DNA of 64,000 bases from Lonicera japonica. Lineage: Eukaryota; Streptophyta; Magnoliopsida; Dipsacales; Caprifoliaceae. The notes beneath the pieces are model-generated. The model was given only the letters and a program-made list of their open reading frames with translations. It did no database searches and was not told where the DNA came from. Each line of letters opens with the position of its first letter. Positions within the stretch are counted from its first letter, which is position 1. A program made the position numbers and the translations under genes. The stretch covers positions 34,336,969 to 34,400,968 of the forward strand of contig CM038468.1 of assembly GCA_021464415.1 (NCBI GenBank). Direction: 5' to 3'. Shown piece after piece: positions 35,376 through 47,084 of the stretch.

Positions 35376-36535
35376 ATTGCTTGTTTTTGCTTGAAGTGGT
35401 TAAGTTGGAATGCATCTGCTTTTCTGTGATTTTTAGCTTTTTAAAGTATTTACTGCATTAAGGTATTATGTTCCCCACATATCAAGTGTTGCTCCTATGG
35501 AATGCACTCAAGCTCTTGAGGTACATGCAGTGCCCATCATGTTGCATTAATGGCAGCAAAAATCCTACTATTTCTATAATTGATACTTCCATTGGAGACC
35601 TCTATGACATTAATAAAATTTTATCACTGGTATCTATTGCTTAAGTACCAGACTTTTATCAACTTTCTTGAGCCATCCAGTCTCATATTCAACTCAAGGT
35701 ATTGTTGCCCATTTCAATCATTCTTCTGCCATTCCAATCAATAATGATTCGTCATTGGTAGGAAAAGACAAATGTGGTGTTTGTGAAGAAATCTCCCATA
35801 ACTTTTGTTCAAAAAAAAAATAAAAAGAAATCTCCCATAACTAAATGTCTAAGTCTTTGTTTGACAGCAACGTGAAATATATAGAAAAAATAATTGATTT
35901 GTGTAAAAAGTTGAAAAATAAGTTTAAGCTTGTGGTGAGATTATTTCCATCCCATGCTCATATTTATGAGTATACTCACCCCCCCCCCAAAGAAGAGTTA
36001 ATCTTACCGCATGTTTCAACTTACTTTCCAACTTCTCCCGTAAATCAATTATTTTTCTTATAATTTTCTATATTTCTATAACTACTACTGTAGTTATCAT
36101 TATCAATATCCTCTTCGAGAAAATATGTCTTGATATGCTAACAAGTATAGTAACATATATCGGGAGTGCAGTGCAAAGAATAACTAATACATTAAGTGCC
36201 TGTTTGGTCAAGTTTTTGTTCTTTAATGTATGAGTAGTTAATGGTTGGGCAAAGGAATAGAGTACACGTTAACTATACATAGAAGAAGTTGATATTCCAG
36301 GAATATGTAAAAACTAGAACATGGCAGATAAAACTCTACGTGAGTGAAATCCAAAACTTGGCAGATAAAATTTGAACCTGGTTAGGAGCACAAAATTTGA
36401 ATATGTCCTACACAACTTCTTTGGGAGGTTTTTCCTTACGTTATTTGGTAAAACTATTGTTGTTGGTGTTGTTACCTAGATTAGACAATGATGTCCTGAT
36501 TTAATAGTTGACCCATTATGCTGTAGGTTGTACCA

Positions 36536-38608
36536 ATGACAGCCTCTGCAAGGCAAAAAAGAGTAAAGGAAAATGGTACATTACATGAAGAAGGACCGAG
36601 TAAAGGTCCGAGCCAAGAAGATGATGGTGGGCCGGTTGATAAATCTGTACTTACAAGCTTCAAAACCCACATTGCACATGCTATTTGGAACAAAGAAGTG
36701 GTATTTCATTTTACATTACATATAAAATTTTATATATAGTTATATATATATATATATATTTATATCTGTTGCTAATTAAGTGTTTTATGTAGAATGAACG
36801 TAAATTGAAGACAATAAATCACTGGAATCTGCTTAATGACTGGAAGCTATCTGATGAGGTAGAGGGGGTACAGAGTAGGGTTAAAGCTGCTGGCTTAATA
36901 AATTTGGTTGATTACTCATATCGTTACTTTGACTACGTTGCAATATCAGCCTTTGTAGAGAGGTGGCATCCTGAAACAAACACTTTCCACTTGCCTTTTG
37001 GAGAGATGACAATAACATTAGACGATGTGAAGCAGATTCTAGGGGTTCGAGTCGAGGGGAGGGTGTTTTATGATAAGGACGGGGGAAGGGATATAGAACC
37101 GAAAACAGCAATTACGTTGGTTAAACGATTGTTGGGTATTCGTAAGAGGGTGGTAAGAGAGGAATGCCGTACTACATACGCTGTTAGGCTTGATTGGTTG
37201 AAGCAAAACTTTAAGGGTAAAGCTACTGAGGAATCAACCCCCAATGAATTGGACCAATGTGCAAGGGGGTATCTCTTTTACGTGTTAGGTTGTTGTCTTT
37301 TTCCTGATAAGACAAAAACTAAGATATCTATATATTATTTGAGTTGTTTGATAAATTTAAGGTCGGTCGGAGAAAATGGATGGGGAATGGCGATACTTGC
37401 ATATTTGTATCGTCAGTTGGGTATGGCATCAAGGTCTGGGGTGGTGGAGATTGCCGGTTGTTTAACTCTTCTTGGGGTATATCTCATATTCTTATAAATG
37501 TACATAATTTTGCAGTTTTCAAATATTTACTATTTCTCAATTCATACAGGCTTGGATTAATGAACATTTTTCAGAGTGTTTACGTGTGGTTCCTAATATG
37601 GAGTACACAGAGCTACTGCCACGAATGTGTAAATGGAAGGCTCAACAATGCAGTGGAGATACCCGTACTGCTCTTGTTGCCCTGAGAGAGAGAATTGATG
37701 ACTTGACAGAAATTGATGTAGCTTTTACTCACTTTACTACTTAAGTTTGTTTTATTTTTAACTCGATATATTTTAATTTTTGGCTATTGTTGTAAATAAT
37801 AGGTAACTTGGGACACGTACAAAGACCGTAGAGATGCCCACCCATTGGATGAGGTTTCATTTTATTGCGGCTTGCTCCTTTGCTATGATGTTGCCGAGGC
37901 ATATTACCCTGATCGGGTACTTAGACAATTTGGTATTGTACAAAGAATTCCGACCATGCCGATGATTCAGCCTGAGAAGTCGATTCGTGGGAAGACAACA
38001 AATGCATATAAGATAGTATATAATACTCACAGATGGCATCTCGAGAACTGGAGGAATCACTTATTGAACGATGTGTCGCGCTCTGTACTTGCTAAGTATC
38101 CTTGGGAATATGAGGACGGTTATATGGAATGGTTTCTTAGGATAACCCATCCATATGTACAAGTCCCATCATTAAGAAAAACTCCAAGGAGGTTACGTGG
38201 TGCACAAGATACAGAACATGTTAAATTGGTAATTCCCATATGCCATTGATTAGTTATTTTCCATTTTAACTTGAAATTAATGCTAGTAATTGTGATTCTA
38301 ATTGAATTATGCAGCAATTTTAACTTGAAGTTAATGCTAGTAATTGTGATTCTAATTGAATTATGCAGCAATTGAAGGTCGACAAGGTTATCGCATTCCT
38401 ACAAGGGGCGATCTCTGGTGGCCAAGCAGAGGACAATTCGGGTGTTACTCATGAAGCATTGAAGATGCTTTTGGATGCTAGACATATAGAGAAAGCGCAA
38501 GGAAATATGCACGCAATGGAGAGGAGGATAAAAAGGCGACATGAACCTATCAATACTCTTCTTGCGGCCAAAGGCAGAGCCCCTGCGAAAAAGAAATCAA
38601 AGAAGTAG
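36536..38608 (+). CDS. Plant mobile domain (PMD) protein, MAIN/MAIL-like, five coding exons
   Basis: Coding exons 36536-36700, 36793-37476, 37550-37717, 37803-38228 and 38369-38608 all join in phase 0 at GT-AG sites and give 560 aa with no stop. The segment LPFGEMTITLDDVKQILGVRVEGR (only the first 20 matter: LPFGEMTITLDDVKQILGVR) is the hallmark of the plant mobile domain (aminotransferase-like, PF10536), followed by the conserved region with LDQCARGYLFYVLGCCLFPD and SFYCGLLLCYDVAEAYYPDR. The C-terminus (KAQGNMHAMERRIKRRHEP, then a lysine-rich tail) looks like a coiled coil plus a nuclear localisation signal. PMD proteins include the Arabidopsis MAIN and MAIL1, which act in the nucleus in genome stability and transposon silencing, and many copies ride on transposons. 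Here it lies between MULE TIRs, convergent to the transposase gene. Molecular activity is unknown. Confidence 0.88.
38229..38368 (+). other. Intron 4 of the PMD gene with a duplicated acceptor
   Basis: About 70 bp including the acceptor are tandemly duplicated: TTAATGCTAGTAATTGTGAT through TTATGCAGCAA occurs at about 38279-38319 and 38332-38371. Two GCAG acceptors result. Only the second (exon from 38369) keeps the frame; use of the first would meet a stop within three codons. Confidence 0.8.
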
Positions 38609-38619
38609 TAGTTTTACAC

Positions 38620-39485
38620 AATAGGACATTTATTTTGACTTTTAATGGGATGCTTTCAATTTTAACTTTTTTTGCTACTTTTTTTTGACTTTTACACAAT
38701 TAGCATGGTTTTGGGTTTAATGTCTATTTATTTTGGGGCCCGTTTGGGTTTAATGTCTATTCATTTATTAGTGTTTGGTTGTGTAAATTGACTATTACTA
38801 TTGGTGACTCTAGATTATATATATATATACACATCAAATAAATACAAAATTGGAAAACAACTAATTTGTATCAAAAAGAATACAAAAAAGTACAGTATTT
38901 GTATCAAAAATAATGGAAAAAAAAAGTACAAAAGAGTAAACAGGTGACTAAGAATTTGTGCTACATAGTTTTGAAAGGCTAACCATGAATTAGTGGAAAT
39001 TATCCGTGTATTTTAATGTCTCTATATTATATATATATACACATCAACTAATAAAAAAAAAGTAAAGTACTTGTATAAGAAATAATAGAAAAAAAAATAC
39101 AAAAGAGGAAACAGTTGAGTAGGTAACCATGAATTAATGCTACATAATTTTGAAAGGCTGACCATGAATTAATGCTATATATATACATATCAAAATAATT
39201 ATATGTTTTGAAGGAATAAAAATGGCTTTGAGGGACCTCGGGGAATGAAGACCGAATTGTGCCCCAATACTCGGTTGATGATAGCCGGGCCCCAATGGCA
39301 AACAACCAAGCTCTCCTTCTGTTCGGGCTATGTTAACCGAGCAACCCACTCGGTTAATGTCAGCCGAAATTAACGCTGTAGGCTCGGTTAATGTTAGTCG
39401 AAATTCAATGCCAACCTTTTTTTTTTTTTTTAAGTTGAAATGTTAGTCCAAATTATTTATTTATGGTTAAAATTAAGTAGAGTCT
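38620..39485. repeat. PMD 3' flank with imperfect tandem duplication
   Basis: No gene. The segments about 38810-38995 and 39020-39165 repeat each other (ATATATATATACACATCAA, AATAATGGAAAAAAAAAGTA, ACCATGAATTA). From 39236 to 39400 there are several CTCGGTTAATGT.AG.CGAAATT-like words in both orientations, of unknown meaning. Confidence 0.6.
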
Positions 39486-39489
39486 AAGA

Positions 39490-39825
39490 ACATCTCCAAT
39501 GGTATAACAAAAATAATAATTATAATAAATTTTAACAATGTTAGCTAAAAATCATATTCCAATGGCATAATCAAATTTTAGCAATCCCTTAACCAATAAC
39601 CAAATATAACCCTTTGATAATCAAAGTTAACAACTTTCGTCAATATTCAAAATGAGAGACCCACTAATTTAATTGGTTAAAAGATGATCTTTTCAAATTT
39701 TGATAATCTTTCCACCCTTTTTTTTAAATTTTTTTTTTCAGTTTTGTTAACTTTAGCAATTTACAAAATGAATAACCAAAAGCCATTTTGGTTATTCAAT
39801 TTTGTTTATACCATTGGAGATGCTC
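39490..39825. mobile_element. Tourist-like MITE nested in the MULE
   Basis: Left end GAACATCTCCAATGGTATAAC and complement of the right end GAGCATCTCCAATGGTATAAA, both flanked by TAA (39487-39489, 39826-39828). It is 336 bp and non-coding. The 3-bp TAA duplication points to PIF/Harbinger. It inserted between the two convergent MULE genes after the MULE was formed. Same end type as 30050-30414. Confidence 0.88.
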
Positions 39826-39954
39826 TAAGAGTAAGTAAATATGTAAATAGAATGTGTAAAAAGATGTGGACCAATAAAAAATAAACATTTGAATTATAAA
39901 AATGCATCACTCATAAATGCATCATTTAAAAGTTTCATATCAAAGCATTAATAG

Positions 39955-42900
39955 CTAAAGTACATTGATAATTTCAAACGTAGAAGGATCCACTGCCGGG
40001 GGATCACCAATAAGCTTGCGCCACTCAAAGATTCTCATTTTCACAACTTCAACCCAATGTTCTGCAACTGGGTATCGCTGCTCACGCCAACCAGGAACCA
40101 CAGGTGGAAGTGGAGATCCCTCTTTGAGAATGACTTTCATGAAATGAATGTCATCATACAACACAATTGGGACAATCTGTACGGTGTTAGTTGGGCCCGT
40201 CCTCAATGGCAAGTACGTTAAGCTTTGGCTTGGAGAGAATACGCAAAAAACGCAATTAAATGCTGATGCAAATAAGCAACCCATGTCTGGAAGTTGCATC
40301 CAATACTTAACATAGACATTGTGCACTTCAAAATAATTTAAAGCTTTGGAAACACGCATATAGCCTTCTTCACCGCCCAGAATTTCCGTGTATAACTCCT
40401 TATTTTCACTTAGCTCAAATAACATGTTTCTTCTGATCACCCTCCACCCATTATCAACATCAAGATTTAGCAATTCTGCACAACACCTGTATCCACAATG
40501 CCCGTCCGCGGGAACATCTTCGAAACCTTCGAGGACGTGCTCTTTAATAGTTGGATGGAACAACTCAAAAACTGAAGAGGAGTACTGATTCTCATTTAGG
40601 TCTATGAACATTGTTTTCTCTTTCTTATTCTTTGACTTATTTTTTCTCGTGTGTTTACTTATTTTACCTTCACTTAAATTTTGTAGCCCAGCGAACACAG
40701 CCTTTGTTTGTTCTTCTAAAGTTTTTGCGTACTCAAAACCAGATGGATCCCGCTTTGTACTATCATCGTTTGTACGTGAAATTTTCCTTTTCTTCTTCTT
40801 TGTTGGCCTTCCTTTACGAAACTTGTTCGTTGCCGGTGGTGCCATATTTGTTGATGCAGGATTTGTTGCCTAGGAGATAAAATATAGTATGTAGTTATAA
40901 TACCAATATTGAAATATGTTTCGAAGGTTGAATCTAATTAATACAAGTAATTATAGTATTCAAATAATAGCACAAGTATAAGTACCTCTCGTATAACCTT
41001 TAGTAGCTTAATTTTTTGCTCATTGGTTGCTTCATCAAACTTTATTCTGAAGAATGATATCTCTTGCTCCGGATCAATTGCATAACGTGGATTTTCTCCA
41101 GGTATGTCATTTAGTTTCGTCCATCTTTGGTGAATGGCAAATAAGGGAATTCCACGACCTTCACATTTGAATTGTAAAATCTCATGAGCACAAGGAAGAC
41201 CATATGCAGTTCTAAGTACACAACCGCATCGTGAAATATCAACGCCTACATGTTCATTCCTCTTTCTTTCATCATTAATCAACTCTAAAGCATTTGAAGA
41301 TACAAACCCTCTCAAATTGTTAAAATCAGATATTTGATGAACGTGCAAGTTAGAGCTTAGAGATTTACGAAAAGAAGCTCTAATGGCAACATGTTGTGAT
41401 ATGAGGAGGTTGTCAATCATATTCAAATTGTTTACAAGGTCTCCTCGTGATGAACCCAAATACCTTTTCAAACTTGCGTGCTGTGATTCGACCCTGTTTG
41501 TTGTAACATTGCCGAAATGCAAAATCTTATTTGTCCACGCAGCCACGAATCTCTCTTTGTACTTTAACCAAGTGCGATCAATGTAATTCAGAAGATCTTT
41601 GTACTTTTCATATTTCTTCCAGAATCTGTCAACATTCTCATTGTACTCCTCTTCAGTATAAGACTTTATCATATTATGAAAATCTTGAATGAATAAGTCC
41701 CACAATTTCTTAGTTGTAAAGTTTCCCTTCCCGTGTTGTTCAACGTTTCTTGAGATATGAAAGGTACATAATATGTGAGAAGCATCAGGGAATATGATTT
41801 TAATTGCATTCATCAATGCCATGTCACAATCGGTCACAATAACTGCAGGATTACCTGGTGGAAGAATATCTCTTAAGCATTCTAAAGCCCATCTATAATT
41901 ACTTTCCATTTCTTTGTGAAGGTATGCATGTGCAACAATAAATGTTTTTGCGGTCGACGTAACACCAACAATCTCTAATAGAGGTAAACCGTGTCTGTTT
42001 GTCTTATAGGTGCAATCCATTATTAGCACATGGGGGAAGCATTTAACAAGAGTTATGGAATATGGATGACCGAAGAAGATATCCATAATCTCATCTGTGT
42101 TCTCATCCCTTCTATGAAACTCTACATATTTCTTTTGATCTAAAATATGCATAAACTGTTGCATTTGTGTTCTTCCTTGCTTTTCGAGCATTCGATGCTT
42201 CGCTTTAAAATTGTATATTGTTGTAATAGTAGAAGCATTATTGGAATTTTGTTGTTTGAGTACACGGAGTATCTCTCTAGGTTTAACTCCACACACGCAC
42301 ATGTCCGTAACAATCTGCTCCTCACTTTGTGAGAGTCTACCTACATATGAATGCCCTTCAAAGGTCGTTTGATCATCTATAGGGTGGTTATGCCTACCAC
42401 ATACAACTTTTAACTTCCATTTGTCGGCTTCTTCAAGTTTTTCCCCTTTCAGTAGGAATGGACATCCACATTTCTTTGTTCCTGTAATTTTTTGTTGTTT
42501 CTTAAGGTTGCTTGAATTTTTTCTGGGTTTTTCTTCATAAGACCCACTTCTTTCGCACCAATAAATGATTCTCCCTCTACGACCAAACCTTGGAAACTCT
42601 GATTTTTTTATGCTAACAACGACCCCGCAAGTCCTACCCACAGCTTTACACCATGACGTTAGATCATCTCGTGAGTCAAAAATCTGCATTAATTAGAATA
42701 TAATAAATCTCGTGCAATCGTGTTGAAAATACAAGTTATAATTTAACATTTAATTTAACAAATATTTACCTCCTTTGTAACAAAAAATTGAGTACAATCC
42801 CATCCCACAGGACTACTGTTTTCCACTTCTTCCATCGGTACATCATCAACATCACTTTTAACCGATTGTAACATCGATAAAGATTTTGAAATAATCAATT

Positions 42901-43302
42901 CTTTTGGGGTGGATACCTTAGGATCCTAAAAAAAATCATAACAGATTTTCATAAGTTTAAAAGAAATAAAAAAGAATAATACAATTATTATTTTGGGCCA
43001 ACAAATTAGTTTTGGATTCGACATTAGATATTAACTGAGGTTCTGTAACAATTCAAATAAGAATATAATATAAAGTATAAATTCATAAGGTTTTCAAAAA
43101 AAAAAAATCATAAAAAAAAACTCACCATTGGACGTGCAATCTCTACTGATTGTGATGGAAATAAACCGTCATCAACACTAATACCCAGTTCTTTCTCAAC
43201 TTCCAATGCCGCGCTAAACCATTCTACTGTAGAGTCTTCTTCGTGTTGAGACATGTTATCTGATTCTCTCGTTGGCAAAAGATTTTTCATTGTTGAATGC
43301 AT
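39955..43302 (-). CDS. MULE transposase (FAR1/MURA type, SWIM finger) fused to an OTU-like domain, four exons
   Basis: Exons 43302-43126, 42925-42770, 42683-40986 and 40869-39955 join in phase 0 at GT-AG sites: 981 aa, no stops. Residues about 112-215 form a FAR1-type DNA-binding region with KKCGCPF and GRHNHP. The DDE transposase core shows MDCTYKT (D334), VTDCDMAL (D396), CTFHIS, and NRVESQHASLK (E510). A SWIM zinc finger CGC...LPCAH has C597, C599, C609, H611. After a basic linker, the fourth exon holds an OTU-like cysteine protease fold with DGHC (D799, C802) and a candidate histidine in IHFMKV (H919). The transposase binds the TIRs and cuts and inserts the element in the nucleus. The OTU part is predicted to cleave ubiquitin-like chains, but this is unproven. 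Convergent to the PMD gene; flanking TIRs are intact. The first ATG of three in-frame candidates (43302, 43290, 43251) was taken. Confidence 0.92.
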
Positions 43303-43609
43303 AAACTATGTATTGATGTTAGGGTTTATAGTTTTCTTCAAAAAAATATGTACTTATTTTTTCACACTAAAAAACCCACGCGCAGAGATTCGTAAACGTT
43401 AAAACGTATAAACCCTAAATCGTGTTCCATTTTTTTAAAGGTAATTATCAAAAATAAATTAAAAAAGGAATTATATTTGGATTAGGAATCTTAGTTAAAA
43501 TGGAATCTAAATTTATGCAATTATAATTTAATTTTAATTGGTGGATATACTAATCAATTTTGAAAAGGGTAATACTGTAAAACTTTTTTAAAAATTTCCA
43601 TGATTTAAG

Positions 43610-43653
43610 GGTGGATTAACTGCAAAATTTGGTGGATAGAAACAAAATCACCC
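43610..43653 (-). repeat. Right terminal inverted repeat of the MULE
   Basis: Reverse complement matches the left TIR at 33732-33775. Followed outward by the 9-bp A run that duplicates 33723-33731. Confidence 0.92.
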
Positions 43654-43695
43654 AAAAAAAAATTCATCTACTTACTCAATCTGATGTTAAATAAT

Positions 43696-43920
43696 TTAAA
43701 TACTTAAATTAATTACCTTATTTAACCTTTTGTAATCACTGCCATTAAATTGATCCGGAAGATCAGTGAATGGATTAAGTATCCACGAAATTTCTTTCTT
43801 TTGTAATTTTTGAAACAAGTTTTCCATGTCTTCGATATTTCGCGTCACGAATGCAATGGGGCCATGTATTATTGATGGGGTAGAAAATATAATTTTGCCG
43901 GGATTATTCAACCTATTCAT
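43696..43920 (-). pseudogene. Exon-like fragment of the unrecognised array gene (unit 1)
   Basis: Open for 74 codons with RNIEDMENLFQKLQKKEISW followed by ILNPFTDLPDQF. The similar plus-strand copy at 48353-48604 shows where the exon begins. The donor here (AATAAG|GTAATT, exon end 43717) is good, unlike the plus-strand copy. The exon that should follow is missing because the next sequence is the array unit end (and the MULE). Probably a gene fragment. Confidence 0.5.
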
Positions 43921-46128
43921 TTAAATGGAGAACGTTTCCGCTATCCAAAGGCTGAAAATTAATATAACTTTGTTATTGAAGTCAAATGAATTTACAAAAT
44001 TTATTTTCAAATGGATAGTTTTTCCATAGTGATTTAAGGGAGGCGAAGTGGGGGGAGAAAAAGAAACATTAATCTCGGTTACGAATGTTAGTGTTTCCTG
44101 AAATTTGAATTTTTAAAATCATAGTTTGATGCACAAATTTAGGTGCATACCACATGTATATATATACTTCTTAGTAACCCCACTTTTTGGTTAATTTTTT
44201 GATGAAATCGAATAAATATGATCTACTAATAAAGGAGCATCTCCACCAAGTTTTGTTAAAAAAACTCGTTTGCTTACCCAATCTAATGTTAAATTATTTA
44301 CCTCATTTAATTTTTTGTAATCATTGCCGTGAAATTGATCTGGAAGATCAGTAAATTGATTAAGCATCTATGAAATCTCTTTATTTCGTAATTTTTGAAA
44401 CAAGTTTTCCATTTCTTCGATATTCCGCGTCATGAATTCAATAGGGCCATGTATTATTGATTGAGTGGAAAATATAATTTTACCTGAATTATTATTCGGG
44501 TTTATCAATTCAACCTAGTCATTTATATTGAGAACTTATTCGCTATCTAAAAGCTGAAAAATAATATAACTTTGTTATTGAAATCAAATGAATTTACAAA
44601 ATTGATTTTCAAATGGATAGTTTTTGCCATAATGATTCAAGGGGACGAAGCGGGGGAGAAAAAGAAATATTAATCCCCGTTACGAGTGTCAGTGTTTCAT
44701 ATAATTTGAATTTTTAGTATCATAGTTGAATGCCTAAATTATTTAGGCACACCACATGTATATATATTATTCTTAGTTACCCCACTTTTCGGTTAAATTT
44801 TTTGATGAAATCGAGTAAAGAAGATCTACTAATAATGGAGATCATCTCCACCAAGTTTCGTTAAAAAAAACTCATCCGCTTATTCATTTTAAAGTTAAAT
44901 TATTTAAATACTTAAATTATTTAATTCACTTAACGTTTTCTAATCATTGTTGTGAAATTGATCAGGAAGATCAGTGAATGGGTTAAGCATCATGAAATTT
45001 CTTTATTTCGTAATTTTTGAAACACGTTTTCCATGTCTTCAATATTTCGCATCATGAATTCAATGGAGTCATGTATTACTGATGGGGCTGGATTATTATC
45101 CGGGTTAATCGATTCAACCTATTCATTTATATTGAGAACGTCTTCGCTATCCAAAAGCTGAATAATAATAATATAACTTTGTTATTGAAGTCAAATGAAT
45201 TTACAAAGATGATTTTTAAATGGATAGTTTTTGCCATAATGATTCAATGGTAGCGAAGTGGGGAGAGAAAAAGAAAAATTAATCTCAGTTACAAGTGTCA
45301 GTGTTTCCTAAAATTTAAATTTTTAGAATCATAGTTGGATGTACAAATTTAGGGGCATACCACAATTATATATATACTTCTTAGTTACTCCACTTTTCCA
45401 TTAAATTTTTTGATAAAATCGGATAAAGATAATCTCTTAATAAATGAGATCATCTCCACAAAGTTTCGTTAAAAAAAACTCAATCTGATGTTAAATAATT
45501 TAAATACTTAAATTAATTACCTCATTTAAGCTTTTGTAATCATTGCCGTGAAATTAATCCAGTAGATCAGTGAATGGATTAAGCATCTATGAAATCTCTT
45601 TGTTTCATAATTTTTAAAACAAGTTTTTTATGTCTTCAATATTTTGCATCACGAATACAATGGAGCCATGTATTATTGATAGGGTAGAAAGTATAACTTT
45701 TCCTGTATTATTATCCGGGTTAATCAATTCAACCTATTCATTTAAATGGAGAACATCTTCGCTATCCAAAAGCTGAAAAATAATATAACTTTGTTATTGA
45801 AGTCAAATGAATTTACAAAATATATTTTCAAATAGATAGTTTTTAACATAGTCATTCAAGGGGTGCGAAGCGGGGGAGAAAAAGAAACACTAATTAATCT
45901 CGATTACGAGTGTCAGTGTTTCCAGAAATTTGAATTTTTAGAATCATAATTGGATGAACCAATTTAGACTCACACCACATGTATATATAATCTTCTTAAT
46001 TACCCCACTTTTCGATTAATTTTTTTGATGAAATCGAGTAAAGATGATCTATTAATGATGGAGATCATCTCCACCAAGTTTTGTTAAAAAAAAAACTCGT
46101 CCGCTTACTCATTCTGAAGTTAAATTAT

Positions 46129-46338
46129 TTAAATACTTAAATTATTTAACTCATTTAACGATTTGTAATCATTGTCGTAAAATTGATTGGGAAGATCAGT
46201 GAATGGATTAAGCATCCATGAAATTTCTTTGTTTCGTAATTTTTGAAACAAGTTTTCCATGTCTTCGATATTTCGCGTCATGGATTCAATGGGGCCAGAA
46301 AATATAATTTTGCGTGGATTATTATCCGGGTTAATCAA
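46129..46338 (-). pseudogene. Exon-like fragment of the unrecognised array gene (unit 6)
   Basis: Open for 69 codons, with RNIEDMENLFQKLRNKEISW then MLNPFTDLPNQF. It lacks the short segment STLSIIHGP present in the other copies. The unit-6 start codon copy lies upstream near 46460 of the neighbouring unit. No full gene can be assembled. Confidence 0.45.
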
Positions 46339-47084
46339 TCCAACCTATTCATTTATATTGAGAACGTTTTCACTATCCAAAAACTGAAAAATAATATAAT
46401 TTTGTTACTGAAGTCAAATAAATTTACAAAATTAATTTTCAAATGGATAGTTTTTGCCATAATGATTCAAGGGGGGCGAAGCGGGGAGAGAAAAATAAAC
46501 ATTAATCTCGGTTACGAGTGTCAATGTTTCCTAAAATTTAAATTTCTAAAATCATTGTTGGATGCACAAATTTCAGCGCATACCACATGTATATATATTC
46601 TTCTTAGTTACCCCACTTTTTGGTTAATTTTTTTGATGAAATCGGGTAAAGATGATCTATTAATAATGGAGATCATTTCTACCAAGTTTCGTTAAAAAAA
46701 ACTCATCCGCTTACTCATTTTGAAGTTAAATTATTTAAATACTTAAATTATTTAACTCACTTAACGTTTTCTAATCATTGTCGTGAAATTGATCAGGAAG
46801 ATCAGTGAATGGGTTAAGCATCATGAAATTTCATTATTTCGTAATTTTTGAAACACGTTTTCCATGTCTTCAATATTTCGCGTCATGAATTCAATGGGCC
46901 ATGTATTATTGATGGGGTGGAAAATATAATTTTACCTGGATTATTATCCGGGTTCATCAATCCAACTTATTCATTTTTATTGAGAACGTCTTTGCTATCC
47001 AAAAGCTGAAAAATAATACAACTTTGTTGTTGAAGTCAAATGAATTTACAAAATTGATTTTCAAATGGATATTTTTTTTGTTGC

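Larger units (their letters stand above)
33732..43653. mobile_element. Apparently intact autonomous Mutator-like element carrying PMD and transposase-OTU genes
   Basis: Left TIR starts at 33732 with GGGTGATTTTGTTTCCATCC; the complement of the right end (43653 inward) starts GGGTGATTTTGTTTCTATCC. About 40 of the first 43 positions agree (through CAGTTAATCC). The element is flanked by identical 9-bp runs of A (33723-33731 and 43654-43662), the size expected for Mutator. It is 9922 bp. Inside are two convergent, unbroken, spliced genes: a plant mobile domain gene (+) and a transposase fused to an OTU-like domain (-). A TAA-flanked MITE (39490-39825) is nested between them. Joining the flanks restores a continuous tandem-array unit, which independently confirms the boundaries. 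Confidence 0.93.
43654..47069 (-). repeat. Tandem array of about 600-bp units (right part of unit 1, units 2-6)
   Basis: Units start near 44042, 44641, 45250, 45861 and 46471, each with a GCGAAG.GGGG.GAGAAAAA motif. Each contains, on the minus strand: a promoter-like part, the start ATGGCAAAAACTATCC, a short deleted part, the acceptor TTTTTCAG, and an exon-like piece coding for NLFQKL.NKEISW.LNPFTDLP. Units 1 (43920-43696) and 6 (46338-46129) keep this piece open for about 70 codons; in units 2-5 it is broken by frameshifts. This is an array of truncated gene copies, head to tail. The gene family was not recognised. Confidence 0.88.

Noticed and set aside
40388..40880. Plus-strand open frames opposite the OTU exon
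   Set aside because: Shadows of the real minus-strand coding exon, with no plant codon or domain signal.
46243..46695. Plus-strand 150-codon open frame in the array
   Set aside because: Antisense to the array exon and spans two units' non-coding parts; the conserved reading is on the minus strand.
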